Origin: Clostridia bacterium
Lineage (GTDB): Bacteria; Bacillota; Clostridia; Christensenellales; SZUA-584
Assembly (NCBI GenBank): GCA_003249555.1
Contig: QKIQ01000083.1
Coordinates: 62,001 to 126,000, forward strand
Reading direction: 5' to 3'
Length of the DNA: 64,000 nt
Shown here: piece by piece, positions 27,215 to 36,507 of the stretch
Layout: every line of letters begins with the position of its first letter
How positions within the stretch are numbered: the stretch's first letter is position 1
Program-made: the position numbers and the translations under genes
The notes under the pieces: generated by a model
What the model was told of the DNA's origin: nothing
What the model saw: only the letters and a program-made list of their open reading frames with translations
Database searches by the model: none

Positions 27215-28534
27215 CTAAAATCCAAAGTTTTTCAGCCCCTTTCTTCCGTGTTTGCCTGTCATACTTTTCATAAGCTTTGTCATCTGCTCAAACTGCGTGA
27301 GCAGCCTGTTGACATCCTGCACCTTGGTGCCGCTGCCTGCCGCGATTCGCTTTTTGCGGCTGCCGCCGATGATATTCGGCCTTCGCCGCTCATCAGGCGT
27401 CATGGATTTGATGATTGCTTCGGTACGCGCCATCTGCTTATCATCCAGTTGGACATTACCGAGCTTATTGCCGCCCGGCAGCATTGAGAGCATATCGCCT
27501 ATGTCGCCCATGTTCTTAAGCTGATCCATCTGGTCCAAAAAGTCCTCAAGCGTAAACTCAGCTTTTTTCAGCTTCTTTTCGAGCTCTGCCGCCTTATCGG
27601 CCTGAAAATTCTGCTCAGCCTTCTCGATCAGCGTGAGCACATCGCCCATGCCGAGTATGCGCCCTGCCATACGGTCAGGATGAAACACCTCAACATCTTC
27701 GAGCTTTTCGCCGACACCAGCGAACTTAATGGGCTTGCCTGTCACAGATTTGACGGATATCGCCGCGCCACCCCGTGTATCGCCATCCAGCTTGGTCAGC
27801 ACCACGCCATTAAGCTCAAGGCTTTCATTGAACGCCGATGCGGCGTTGACAGCGTCCTGACCGGTCATCGCATCCACCACGAGCAGCTTTTCATGCGGAT
27901 TCACCGCCGCCGCGAGCCGTTTAACCTCGTCCATCATCTCTTCATCGATATGCAGGCGACCCGCCGTATCGAGTATCAGCACATCAACGAGCTTCTTTTT
28001 CGCCTCCGCCACGGCCTGCTGCGCCGTCTTCACAGGGTCTTGCGTGCCCTGCGAGAAAAAAGCCGCACCTGCCTTTTCGGCCACCACTTCCAGCTGACGT
28101 ATCGCCGCGGGACGGTAGATATCGAGCGCCGCAAGCATCACACTGCGGCCGTCCTTTTTCCATAGCTTCGCGAGCTTGCCGCACATGGTGGTTTTGCCAG
28201 CGCCCTGCAGACCGCACATCATCACAATGGTGGGCGGATTGGACGCAAAATTCACGCCGACATGCTTTTCTCCAAGCTCGTTCACCAGCTCTTCGCGCAC
28301 GATCTTAATGACCTGCTGCCCGGGCGTTAAGCTTTTTAATACTTCTTCGCCAATGGCGCGCTCGGTCACGCGGTTTAAAAAGCTTTTAACCACCTTAAAG
28401 TTCACGTCGGCTTCAAGCAGCACGAGCTTCACTTCGCGCAGCGCTGCCTTAACCTCTACCTCGGTTAATTTACCACGGTTGGTCAGCTTCGAGAAAACAT
28501 GCTGCAGTTTTTCCGCAAGTCCTTCAAATGCCAT
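27215..28534 (-). CDS. ffh: Signal recognition particle GTPase Ffh (SRP54)
   Basis: Ffh binds signal sequences on the ribosome with SRP RNA. The N domain (1-90), GTPase G domain with G1 GLQGAGKTT, the insertion box, DTAGRLHID and TKLDGD, and the methionine-rich M domain from about 300 (MGDIGDMLSMLPG, RRKRIAAGSG-type SRP RNA helix) are complete at 439 residues. Start ATG 28534 overlaps the ylxM end by eleven bases, as usual for ylxM-ffh. Its receptor FtsY is encoded just upstream. Confidence 0.98.
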   Translation of the reverse strand: MAFEGLAEKLQHVFSKLTNRGKLTEVEVKAALREVKLVLLEADVNFKVVKSFLNRVTERAIGEEVLKSLTPGQQVIKIVREELVNELGEKHVGVNFASNPPTIVMMCGLQGAGKTTMCGKLAKLWKKDGRSVMLAALDIYRPAAIRQLEVVAEKAGAAFFSQGTQDPVKTAQQAVAEAKKKLVDVLILDTAGRLHIDEEMMDEVKRLAAAVNPHEKLLVVDAMTGQDAVNAASAFNESLELNGVVLTKLDGDTRGGAAISVKSVTGKPIKFAGVGEKLEDVEVFHPDRMAGRILGMGDVLTLIEKAEQNFQADKAAELEKKLKKAEFTLEDFLDQMDQLKNMGDIGDMLSMLPGGNKLGNVQLDDKQMARTEAIIKSMTPDERRRPNIIGGSRKKRIAAGSGTKVQDVNRLLTQFEQMTKLMKSMTGKHGRKGLKNFGF

Positions 28535-28874
28535 TTGAATTCTCCCATATATCCGATATCTCGTCGAGCAATTGTCTTAAGTCGCTCCGCTCCTCGCATA
28601 GCGTGCGGGCACGGTCTACTGCGTCCATCGTCTTTTCCCGGCTGCTGTTCAGCCTGATGCACTGTTCAAAAAAAACCAGCTTTTGCCGCGCTTTGGCGAT
28701 ACCGTCTCTTGCAGCCTGCCGTGTTGTGTCTTCAATGTCGGCAATTTCAGAAAGAGAATAGTCTTGATTGTAATACATATCGCACAACCGCTGTTGTTTC
28801 TCGGTTAGGAGCCCTGCGTAAGTGTCCAGCAGCAGCACTGTATCAAAATCCTTCTCCAAAGCCACACCGCCCAT
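28524..28874 (-). CDS. ylxM: YlxM-family helix-turn-helix protein (UPF0122)
   Basis: A 110-116 residue sigma-70 region-4-like helix-turn-helix protein (LLLDTYAGLLTEKQQRLCDMYYNQDYSLSEIADIE). It is always found next to ffh and is thought to modulate SRP assembly. The ATG at 28874 follows directly on the T tract of a terminator and lacks a ribosome site. GTG 28865 or TTG 28859 (then EKDFDTVLLLD, the usual family start) are more credible. It overlaps ffh by eleven bases. Confidence 0.9.
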   Translation of the reverse strand: MGGVALEKDFDTVLLLDTYAGLLTEKQQRLCDMYYNQDYSLSEIADIEDTTRQAARDGIAKARQKLVFFEQCIRLNSSREKTMDAVDRARTLCEERSDLRQLLDEISDIWENSNGI

Positions 28875-28906
28875 AAAAAAACTGTAAAGCTAATTAACTT
28901 TACAGT
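28874..28906 (-). terminator. Terminator between ftsY and ylxM
   Basis: A perfect nine-pair stem (ACTGTAAAG at 28881-28889, CTTTACAGT at 28898-28906) followed by seven T residues on the minus strand. It ends smc-ftsY and abuts ylxM, so ylxM-ffh expression needs read-through or a promoter I cannot place. Confidence 0.85.
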
Positions 28907-28950
28907 GATATTATAATGATTTATCAAGCATTGTCAAGTAAAATGAGTCT

Positions 28951-29850
28951 TTATTCAATCAGGCTTTGTGCAAACGCCCGTGCGTCAAACGGCTGCAAAT
29001 CTTCCATACCTTCGCCCACACCAAGATACACCACAGGCAGCTGCATCTCGCTGCATATGGCACAGACGATGCCGCCCTTGGCGGTGCCGTCTATTTTGGT
29101 AAGTATAAGCCCTGATAGATCCGTCACCTGCGCAAACTCCCGCGCCTGTGAAATGGCATTCTGTCCCGTCGTCGCGTCCAATACAAGGTATGTGCGCTTA
29201 TGTTCGGGATCATAAGCTTTGTCTATGACACGGTTGATCTTAGAAAGCTCGTTCATAAGGTTTTTCTTGTTGTGCAGCCGCCCCGCCGTATCGACGATCA
29301 CAAGGTCGATATTGCGATTCTTCGCAGAATCAATCGTATCGAACACGACCGCCGCAGGATCGGCCCCCTCGCCGTATTTCACGACGCGCGCACCCGAGCG
29401 CTCGCCCCACATGCCAAGCTGCTCCGCCGCCGCCGCGCGGAACGTATCCGCCGCCGCAAGCACCACGCTCTTGCCCCGGCATATAAACAGATGCGCCATT
29501 TTGCCGATCGCCGTTGTTTTGCCAACTCCGTTGACACCCACCACAAGGATGGCTCCTGCGCCGTCCATCTCCGGGCTGTCAAATGTCAGCATCTCTGTAA
29601 TAATATCCACAAGCAGCGGCTTCACGGCTTCTGTGTCCGTCACCGATTTTTCCTTGACCTTCTGGCGCAGCTTCGTCATGATGTCTTCCACGGCATTCAC
29701 ACCGATATCGCACAGAATCAGCGTTTCTTCCAGCTCATCATAAAAATCGTCATCTATTTTTTTAAACGCGGCGAGCACGCTGCCCACCTTGGATGATATA
29801 TTATCGCGCGTCTTTTTTAGGCCGCCTTTAATCTTATCAAATACGCTCAT
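28951..29850 (-). CDS. ftsY: Signal recognition particle receptor FtsY
   Basis: FtsY docks SRP-ribosome complexes at SecYEG. The 299-residue protein has a short Gram-positive style N-terminus, the N domain (about 20-95) and a G domain with GVNGVGKTT, the DTFRAAAAEQL loop, DTAGRLHNK, TKIDGTAKGG and the closing GVGEGMEDLQPFD. ATGA overlap couples it to smc. Confidence 0.97.
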   Translation of the reverse strand: MSVFDKIKGGLKKTRDNISSKVGSVLAAFKKIDDDFYDELEETLILCDIGVNAVEDIMTKLRQKVKEKSVTDTEAVKPLLVDIITEMLTFDSPEMDGAGAILVVGVNGVGKTTAIGKMAHLFICRGKSVVLAAADTFRAAAAEQLGMWGERSGARVVKYGEGADPAAVVFDTIDSAKNRNIDLVIVDTAGRLHNKKNLMNELSKINRVIDKAYDPEHKRTYLVLDATTGQNAISQAREFAQVTDLSGLILTKIDGTAKGGIVCAICSEMQLPVVYLGVGEGMEDLQPFDARAFAQSLIE

Positions 29851-32800
29851 TCGTTCTCCTTATCAAGCCGTACGGAAAGCAGCTTGGATACACCCTTTTC
29901 TTCCATCGCCAGACCATAAAGACTATTGCAGACCGCCATTGTGGGCTTTCTGTGCGAAATCACAATGAACTGCATGGTCTCCGTATACTTTTCAAGATAT
30001 TCCGCGAACTTTCTCACATTGCCTTCGTCCAGCGCCGCATCAATCTCATCCAGTATGCACACTGGCGACGGGTTTATTTTGAGCAGTGCGAACAGCAGGC
30101 TGATGGCCGTAAGTGCCTTTTCACCGCCGGAAAGTAACGTAATCTTTTGCAGCTTTTTGCCCGGCGGCTCTGCCACAATCTCAATGCCGCATTCCATGAT
30201 GTCCTCGCCCTCTTCAAGCATGAGTTCAGCGCGCCCGCCGTCGAACAGCTCCTTGAATGTTTGTCCGAAATATTTGTTTATGAGGTCAAAGCTGTCTTTA
30301 AACGTGCGCCGCATCTCCGTCACCAGCGAGGCAATCAGCTTGTGCAGGTCTGTTTCCGCTTTTTCCAGGTCTTCCTTCTGCGTCGCGAGCAATGTCATGC
30401 GTTCTTTAAGCGCTGCGTATTCGTCTATCGCCGCTGGATTCACGATGCCGAGCTCGCGAAGCTTTTCGCGGATTTCATTGGCCTCGGTTTGTGCGCCCGA
30501 AAGATCAATATCCTCGCGCTCGCTCATCGCATTGGCGTATGTCAGTTGGTGCGTATCCCACAGTCTGTTCTGTGCGGCTTCCATTTCGCCCTGCGTTTTT
30601 TCAATGTTAAACGCGGTACGCATCGCCTTTTCGGAAGAATCTGTAATCTCTTTTCGTGTCTGGTCTAAACGCGCTTCAAGATCGGCAAGCGCCTGCAGTG
30701 AATGGCTGCGGCCCTGTGTCATGTCGCTTTGCTTGGTTTTCAGCTCATCCAGCACAGCCTTCTTTTCTGCCTGCTTTTCCTCCAGATGCGCTTTTATCTG
30801 CTTTAAGTTCTCTTCACTTTCGGCGTTAAGCTCCAGCGTTTTATGACGCGCCGACCGCACACGCTCAGCATCCTGCCGTTCCGTGCCGATACGCAGGTTG
30901 TCGTTCACAAGCGACGTATTCTCACGGAACAGCTCGGCGTTTTTAAGCTCAGCGTCGTGCTGCCGTTGCTTTAACAGCTCAATTTGAGCCGCGTTCTTAT
31001 TATATTCATCTTCCAGCCGTTTATAATCCTCGCTGCGCGTTTCACTGGACTGCTGAATATCGCTTTGCATCGCCGTGAACCGGGCGATCTCTTCGCCAAT
31101 TTCACTGCGGCTTTGCGTAAGCTCGCCGTGTTCTTTTTGCATCGCTTCGTTGCGGCGCTGAGCGTCTTGTGTTGTTGTGACCAGTGCTTCACGCTTTTCA
31201 CGGCTGGTCGCCGCTTCAATTTCATTATCATGCAGCGCGCTGCGCAGCTTTTCTATCTCGTCCTGCAACCCTTCACGATCGGCTTTGCGCTTATCGAGCG
31301 CTTTTTCCAGCTCCGAAACCTGCTCTGCCAGCTTGGCCGCACGCTGCTTGAGTTCTTCCTCGCGGCGGTCTCTTGATACAAGCCCGCTTCGTTCACGGCG
31401 TACACTGCCGCCCGTAATGGCGCCGCCCGGGTTAAACACATCGCCCTCAAGCGTTACCACACGAAAAGCCTGATTACATTTTCTCATCACACGTATCGCT
31501 GTATCGCTGTCGCTGACAATCACGGTACGCCCCAACAGAAAATCGACGGCTTTCTGCGCAGCGCGGCACGACACCAGCTCGCTCGCGATGCCGTAAACAC
31601 CGTTTTCCTTTATACCCAAACGTTCTTCATCGGATAATGAACGCGGCCGCAATGCCTCAAGCGGCAGGAATGTGACACGCCCAAGGCTTTGCCGGCGAAG
31701 ATAGGCGATTAACTGTTTCGCGTCATATTCATCATTGACGATGATATTCTGCAACGCCCCACCAAGGCAAGTTTCCACTGCCGTTTCAAACCTAGCCGGT
31801 ACAGAAATCATGTCCGCCACGGTGCCGATGATTCGGCTCCCAAGCTCATTATCGGATTTGCCCGCAAGCATCAGATTCTTCACGCTCTCGGCATACCCTT
31901 CAAAGCTTGCTTTCATATCACTTAAAAAACGAGCCGAAGCCGCACTAGACGCGTACTCGCGGCGGGCAGCCTCAAGGGCCTGCTGCGTCTCCGCAAAGTA
32001 CGTAGATGCGGCACGTTCCTTTTGTATCGCTTCATTAAATCGACGGCGCAAGTCGCCGGACTTTAGCGCAAGCTTGCTGAGCCCTTCGTCCAGCGCAGCA
32101 AGCGCCTGCTCGGATTTTTCTTTTTCTTCAGTTAGAGAGGCTATTTGTATCTCAATTTCCCCGAGCCGCTGCTTGAGGTGGTTATCCTTTTCCTCCAAAG
32201 CCGATACGGCGCTGCGAACATCAGCCATTTTCTCGATGCTCTGCACCTTTTCGCTCTGCACCGTCTCAATCACGCGGACGCGGTCTTCCACAACGGTGGT
32301 CAGCGCCTCCAGCTCTTTGCACGTATCGCCGGCTATTTGCTTATATCGCTCAAGCTCGTTCTCAATCTGCTTGATACGGCTGATATTTGTCTGTTCATTG
32401 AGAGACAAATCCGCAATTCTTTTTTCCGCATCAGCGATTTCAGACCTCACACGCTCGCTGTCTTTATCAATGTTGGCGATGCGCTCATCGCAGAGTCTGA
32501 TTTCGCCCTCTACGCGCTCAAGCTCGGTCATGCTGACACTGATCTGCTTCGCAAGCTCACCGCCCTGCTCTTCGGAGCGGCGCGCTTCTTCCTGCTGCTT
32601 TGCAAGTATGGCGGTCAAATCCGCAAGCAACTTCTCTTTTTCGGCGCGTTCTTCTTCCAGCTCGGTTTTTGTGGCCTCCAACCGCGCAATCTTCTCCGTC
32701 TGCTTTTCATGGTTGCGAAGGAACAGGTTGACATCCAGCGTTTTGAGCCGTTTCCCGAGCTCAAGATATACCGTCGCATCTTCCGCCTGCTTCTTTAGAG

Positions 32801-33410
32801 GCTCGATCATAAACGCCTGTTCACGTAAAATATCTTCCACCCGCACGAGGTTTTGGCGCGTTCTGTCCAGCTTGCGTTCTGCCTCTTCCTTGCGCACGCG
32901 ATATTTCATAATGCCTGCGGCTTCCTCAAAAACACGACGCCGGTCTGTCGACTTTTCGCTCAATATTTCATCGATACGCCCCTGCCCGATGATGGAATAG
33001 CCTTCCTTGCCGATACCCGTATCGCGAAACAGCTCTAAGATGTCCTTAAGGCGGCATTTTGTGTTGTTGATGGAATATTCGCTCTCGCCGCTGCGATAAA
33101 GCTTGCGTGACACCTCAATTTCGGAATAATCCCTGCCAAGCCTCTCGTCTGTGTTGTCAAAGACGAGCGTCACATCACAGTACGAGCGCGGTTTTCGGGT
33201 CTGCGTGCCGGCGAAAATCACGTCCTGCATCATGCCGCCACGCAGCATGCGCGGGCTCTGTTCCCCAAGAACCCATCTCACAGCGTCTGAAATGTTGCTC
33301 TTGCCGCTGCCGTTTGGCCCCACAACGCCGATGATCGACCCATTCATATGCATTTGCGTTTTTTCGGGGAACGATTTGAATCCCGTCATTTCAATGCATT
33401 TTAAAAACAA
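29847..33410 (-). CDS. smc: Chromosome segregation ATPase SMC
   Basis: A full-length SMC of about 1187 residues. The N-terminal Walker A is GPNGSGKSN. Two long coiled coils (about 170-500 and 670-1020) flank the hinge (about 515-640, with VETCLGGALQNIIVNDE). The C-terminal head has the signature LLSGGEKALTA and Walker B CILDEIDAALD. It forms the ScpAB-SMC condensin that compacts and segregates chromosomes. I set the start at TTG 33410, nine bases after GAGG, giving MFLKCIEMTGFKSF in line with the family. A TTG at 33419 touches the ribosome site. rnc and acpP, often upstream, are absent. Confidence 0.96.
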   Translation of the reverse strand: MFLKCIEMTGFKSFPEKTQMHMNGSIIGVVGPNGSGKSNISDAVRWVLGEQSPRMLRGGMMQDVIFAGTQTRKPRSYCDVTLVFDNTDERLGRDYSEIEVSRKLYRSGESEYSINNTKCRLKDILELFRDTGIGKEGYSIIGQGRIDEILSEKSTDRRRVFEEAAGIMKYRVRKEEAERKLDRTRQNLVRVEDILREQAFMIEPLKKQAEDATVYLELGKRLKTLDVNLFLRNHEKQTEKIARLEATKTELEEERAEKEKLLADLTAILAKQQEEARRSEEQGGELAKQISVSMTELERVEGEIRLCDERIANIDKDSERVRSEIADAEKRIADLSLNEQTNISRIKQIENELERYKQIAGDTCKELEALTTVVEDRVRVIETVQSEKVQSIEKMADVRSAVSALEEKDNHLKQRLGEIEIQIASLTEEKEKSEQALAALDEGLSKLALKSGDLRRRFNEAIQKERAASTYFAETQQALEAARREYASSAASARFLSDMKASFEGYAESVKNLMLAGKSDNELGSRIIGTVADMISVPARFETAVETCLGGALQNIIVNDEYDAKQLIAYLRRQSLGRVTFLPLEALRPRSLSDEERLGIKENGVYGIASELVSCRAAQKAVDFLLGRTVIVSDSDTAIRVMRKCNQAFRVVTLEGDVFNPGGAITGGSVRRERSGLVSRDRREEELKQRAAKLAEQVSELEKALDKRKADREGLQDEIEKLRSALHDNEIEAATSREKREALVTTTQDAQRRNEAMQKEHGELTQSRSEIGEEIARFTAMQSDIQQSSETRSEDYKRLEDEYNKNAAQIELLKQRQHDAELKNAELFRENTSLVNDNLRIGTERQDAERVRSARHKTLELNAESEENLKQIKAHLEEKQAEKKAVLDELKTKQSDMTQGRSHSLQALADLEARLDQTRKEITDSSEKAMRTAFNIEKTQGEMEAAQNRLWDTHQLTYANAMSEREDIDLSGAQTEANEIREKLRELGIVNPAAIDEYAALKERMTLLATQKEDLEKAETDLHKLIASLVTEMRRTFKDSFDLINKYFGQTFKELFDGGRAELMLEEGEDIMECGIEIVAEPPGKKLQKITLLSGGEKALTAISLLFALLKINPSPVCILDEIDAALDEGNVRKFAEYLEKYTETMQFIVISHRKPTMAVCNSLYGLAMEEKGVSKLLSVRLDKENE

Positions 33411-33512
33411 ATATTGCAACCTCTTTATTATTATTATATACAGCTTGATAAAAACGCCCTGAAATTATAAGAACTATCATCTATGCTAAAACCTGCACTT
33501 TTCAGTGCCCCG

Positions 33513-33540
33513 CAAAAAAAAATCGGCATATATGCCGAAT
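33513..33540 (-). terminator. Terminator of spoVS
   Basis: Stem TCGGCA / TGCCGA (with ATTCGG extension) around TATA, followed on the minus strand by nine T residues. Confidence 0.85.
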
Positions 33541-33551
33541 CTCGCTCCCGT

Positions 33552-33812
33552 CTAGCGAACCTCGACGATCAGCTTGATCGATGTTCTTAATATACCGTCT
33601 ATCTCTATATTTGCAAAAGCGGGAATCACGACGATTTCAATACCCCGGGGCGCCATAAATCCACGCGTGATCGCAATTGCCTTAATGGCCTGATTCACAG
33701 CGCCCGCACCAACGGCCAATATCTCGGCACGCTCATGCTCGTTGATCATAGCCGCAATGGCACCCGCAACAGATTTAGGCTGAGATTTTGTGGAAACTCT
33801 TAATGGTTCCAT
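33552..33812 (-). CDS. spoVS: Stage V sporulation protein S
   Basis: An 86-residue Alba-like protein, MEPLRVSTKSQPKSVAGAIA ... AVGAGAVNQAIKAIAITRGF, almost textbook SpoVS. In Bacillus it is needed for coat assembly and septation during sporulation and is made early. The start is ATG 33812, behind GAGGG; the GTG at 33824 overlaps that site. Monocistronic. Confidence 0.95.
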   Translation of the reverse strand: MEPLRVSTKSQPKSVAGAIAAMINEHERAEILAVGAGAVNQAIKAIAITRGFMAPRGIEIVVIPAFANIEIDGILRTSIKLIVEVR

Positions 33813-33839
33813 AACTTCCCTCACTTAATTTAACAATTC

Positions 33840-33868
33840 ATTATAACAAAATGCAGATAAATTGACTA
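33840..33868 (-). promoter_or_regulatory. spoVS promoter
   Basis: Extended -10 TGTTATAAT (hexamer 33840-33845) with a -35 TAGTCA (33863-33868) at 17 bases. It looks vegetative; I could not fit a sigma-H -35. Confidence 0.5.
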
Positions 33869-33915
33869 TCATTTTTTAAAATATGGTATAAACGAATGAG
33901 GAGGCTGTGCGGTTA

Positions 33916-34248
33916 TCAGCCGCCCAGCGCTTCATCCAACATCGACGCAATCTTTGCTTTGGGAACCACGCCAACGGATTTTGCCGATACGTTTCCATCC
34001 TTGAAGACTATCAGTGTGGGGATACTCATCACGCCAAACCGGTTCGCAAGCTCCGGTTCTTCATCGATATTTACCTTGCCGACAATAGCGCGATCTTTAT
34101 ACTCTTCAGCAATCTGATCAATCGTAGGACCCAGCATGCGGCACGGATTGCACCATTCGGCCCAGAAGTCCACCAGCACAGGACGCGTTGCTCCCATCAC
34201 TGTTTGTTCAAATCCAGCATTTGTAATCGTCATAGATTTTTCTGACAT
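33916..34248 (-). CDS. trxA: Thioredoxin, WCNPC active site
   Basis: A 110-residue thioredoxin fold with VLVDFWAEWCNPCRMLGP and the cis-Pro loop SIPTLIVF. The active site is Cys-Asn-Pro-Cys where most thioredoxins have Cys-Gly-Pro-Cys, which may shift its redox potential. It reduces protein disulfides in the cytoplasm. ATG 34248 follows AAAGGAG. The RseC-like gene lies 23 bases upstream in the same direction. Confidence 0.93.
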   Translation of the reverse strand: MSEKSMTITNAGFEQTVMGATRPVLVDFWAEWCNPCRMLGPTIDQIAEEYKDRAIVGKVNIDEEPELANRFGVMSIPTLIVFKDGNVSAKSVGVVPKAKIASMLDEALGG

Positions 34249-34271
34249 AACGGCTCCTTTTTCTTTCGTTT

Positions 34272-34718
34272 TCAGGATTTTCTTTTGCTGTTTTTGCCTA
34301 CCATACGGTAAACATTGCCCACTGACTTATTATACAACGGCGCGGCTAATTTTAACAGAAAAAACGACAATACTGCGAAAAAAATGCCGAAAAGCGCCAT
34401 GGTGGTATCGGCATTTTCAAAAACGTGCCAAACGTCTGCAAGCACCCAACCGATAAACACACCCAAAATCAACATGAACAACGGATACACATAGGCAAGA
34501 ACAGATGCCCCCATTGCCTTTCGCATGCGAATACTCACGGCCACCAGTTCGCCAACCGCCGCATCATATTCATTCTTCACTTGCACAACGATTTCATTTT
34601 GTGTGGACAGCATGCCGCAAGCGTGACACTTGCCGCATGCTGACGTCCGCATAAACTTGACATGCGCGATATCGCCTTTTATATCCACAACCTGTCCGTA
34701 TTCCGTTAAGTTGTCCAT
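34272..34718 (-). CDS. RseC/MucC-like membrane protein with Cys cluster
   Basis: The 148-residue product fits the RseC/MucC family. An N-terminal beta region has the four-cysteine-like ACGKCHACG motif (about 28-36), and two membrane helices (about 68-90 and 105-125) have basic loops. Related proteins support SoxR reduction or accompany Rnf complexes and thiamine metabolism; none of those genes is adjacent here. The neighbour trxA hints at redox work. It starts seven bases after aspS, where the octamer TAACGGAA is duplicated around the stop codon. Confidence 0.8.
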   Translation of the reverse strand: MDNLTEYGQVVDIKGDIAHVKFMRTSACGKCHACGMLSTQNEIVVQVKNEYDAAVGELVAVSIRMRKAMGASVLAYVYPLFMLILGVFIGWVLADVWHVFENADTTMALFGIFFAVLSFFLLKLAAPLYNKSVGNVYRMVGKNSKRKS

Positions 34719-34725
34719 TATTCCG

Positions 34726-36507
34726 TTATTCCGTTATTTTAATACCAAGCTCCTTTAGCTGCTTGGCTTCCACTCGCGACGGCGCGTTTGTCATGAGACA
34801 GGATGCGTTTTGCACTTTGGGGAACGCAATGACGTCACGGATGGACGTGCAGCCAAGGAGCAGCATCGCAAGCCTGTCGAGACCGAACGCAAGACCGCCG
34901 TGCGGTGGTGCGCCGAACTTGAGCGCTTCCAGCAGAAACCCGAAGTTCTCCCAAGCATCCTCCTTGGTATGTCCGAGCGCCTTAAGCATTCTTTCCTGAA
35001 GCTCCGTGGTATGGATACGGATGCTGCCGCCCCCGATCTCGTTGCCGTTAAGCACAATATCGTATGCCTTGGCATACACGCTGCCGGGATCGCTTTCGAG
35101 CTTGTCCACATCCTCATCCTTAGGCGAGGTGAACGGATGGTGCATCGCCATGTAGCGTTTTTCCTCCTCGCTGTATTCAAACAACGGAAAATCGACCACC
35201 CAAAGCAGGTCAAATACACTCTCATCAATAAGGCAAAGCTTTTGCGCAAGCTTTAAGCGCAGGTTACCGAGTGAATCGTACACGACTTTGTCTTTGTCAC
35301 CCACAAAGAAGATAATATCGCCCGTTTCCGCGTCCAAACGCTTAAGCAGCGCGTTCATATCGTCTTCCGTGAAGAATTTGGTGATGGGCGACTGCATGCC
35401 GTCTTCTTTCATGGATATCCACGCCATCCCCTTGGCGCCGTAGATCTTCACAAAATCCACCAGCGCATCGATCTCGCGCCGCGCGAATTTGTCTACACAG
35501 CCCTTCACGTTAATAGCACGTACACTGCCGCCATTTTTAACGACGGACGAAAAAACCTGAAAGCCGCTGTCTGCGACAATGTCGCTCACATTGATGAGTT
35601 CAAGACCAAAACGCGTGTCCGGCTTGTCCGAGCCGTAGCGGTCCATCGCTTCTTTATAAGGCAGCCGCTTTAACGGCAGCTTAATATCCACGCCCATCGT
35701 CTCTTTGAAAATGTGCGCAATAAGCCCTTCGTTCATTGTGATAACATCGTCCACATCCACGAACGACATCTCAAGGTCGATCTGTGTGAATTCCGGCTGA
35801 CGGTCTGCCCGCAAATCCTCGTCTCGGAAGCACTTGACGATCTGGAAATATCGATCGAAGCCGGATATCATAAGTATCTGCTTTAACGTTTGTGGCGACT
35901 GCGGCAGCGCATAAAAGCTGCCCTGATGGATGCGCGAAGGCACCAGATAATCGCGCGCGCCCTCGGGAGTGCTCTTGGTAAGCATAGGCGTCTCGATATC
36001 AAGGAAGCCGTTCTTGATCAAATACTCGCGGGCGGCAGCTGAAATTTGGCTGCGCACCAGCAGATTCTTTTGCATCGTCGCACGACGCAAATCAAGAAAA
36101 CGATATTTCAAACGCAGTTCTTCACGCACTGCCGTGTCGTCCTCAATCTCAAATGGCGGTGTCTGTGCGCGGCTCAGCACTTTCAGCTCGCGTGCCTTTA
36201 CTTCAATAAGACCTGTCGGGAGCTTTTCGTTGATCGTCTCATCATCCCGGCGCACAATCTTGCCCTTCACAGCGATAACATACTCGCTGCGAAGACCGCT
36301 CACGCGCGAAAAATCGCCCTCAAGCACCGATTCGTCGAACACGACCTGCATGAGCCCAGTTCTGTCACGCAAGTCCACAAAAATCAATGCACCAAAATCA
36401 CGGCGCGTCTGCACCCATCCCATCAGCGTGACGTCTTTGCCAACGTCGTCTACCTTAAAGGATGTGCAGTAATCTGTCCTCTTCCACCCCTGCAAAAATT
36501 CGCTCAT
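34726..36507 (-). CDS. aspS: Aspartyl-tRNA synthetase
   Basis: A class IIb synthetase of the long bacterial type (593 residues). The N-terminal OB anticodon domain has GWVQTRRDFGALIFVDLRDRTG. The flipping loop PQSPQ, motif 2 RDEDLRADRQPEFTQID, the bacterial GAD insertion (about 290-420) and motif 3 GLAFGLDRLAMLL follow. It charges tRNA-Asp. The ATG overlaps the hisS stop (ATGA), so the T-box before hisS controls both. Confidence 0.98.
   Translation of the reverse strand: MSEFLQGWKRTDYCTSFKVDDVGKDVTLMGWVQTRRDFGALIFVDLRDRTGLMQVVFDESVLEGDFSRVSGLRSEYVIAVKGKIVRRDDETINEKLPTGLIEVKARELKVLSRAQTPPFEIEDDTAVREELRLKYRFLDLRRATMQKNLLVRSQISAAAREYLIKNGFLDIETPMLTKSTPEGARDYLVPSRIHQGSFYALPQSPQTLKQILMISGFDRYFQIVKCFRDEDLRADRQPEFTQIDLEMSFVDVDDVITMNEGLIAHIFKETMGVDIKLPLKRLPYKEAMDRYGSDKPDTRFGLELINVSDIVADSGFQVFSSVVKNGGSVRAINVKGCVDKFARREIDALVDFVKIYGAKGMAWISMKEDGMQSPITKFFTEDDMNALLKRLDAETGDIIFFVGDKDKVVYDSLGNLRLKLAQKLCLIDESVFDLLWVVDFPLFEYSEEEKRYMAMHHPFTSPKDEDVDKLESDPGSVYAKAYDIVLNGNEIGGGSIRIHTTELQERMLKALGHTKEDAWENFGFLLEALKFGAPPHGGLAFGLDRLAMLLLGCTSIRDVIAFPKVQNASCLMTNAPSRVEAKQLKELGIKITE

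Noticed and set aside
31735-33000. 421-codon open frame opposite smc
   Set aside because: Very Ser/Arg-rich low-complexity translation, typical of antisense to coiled-coil coding sequence.
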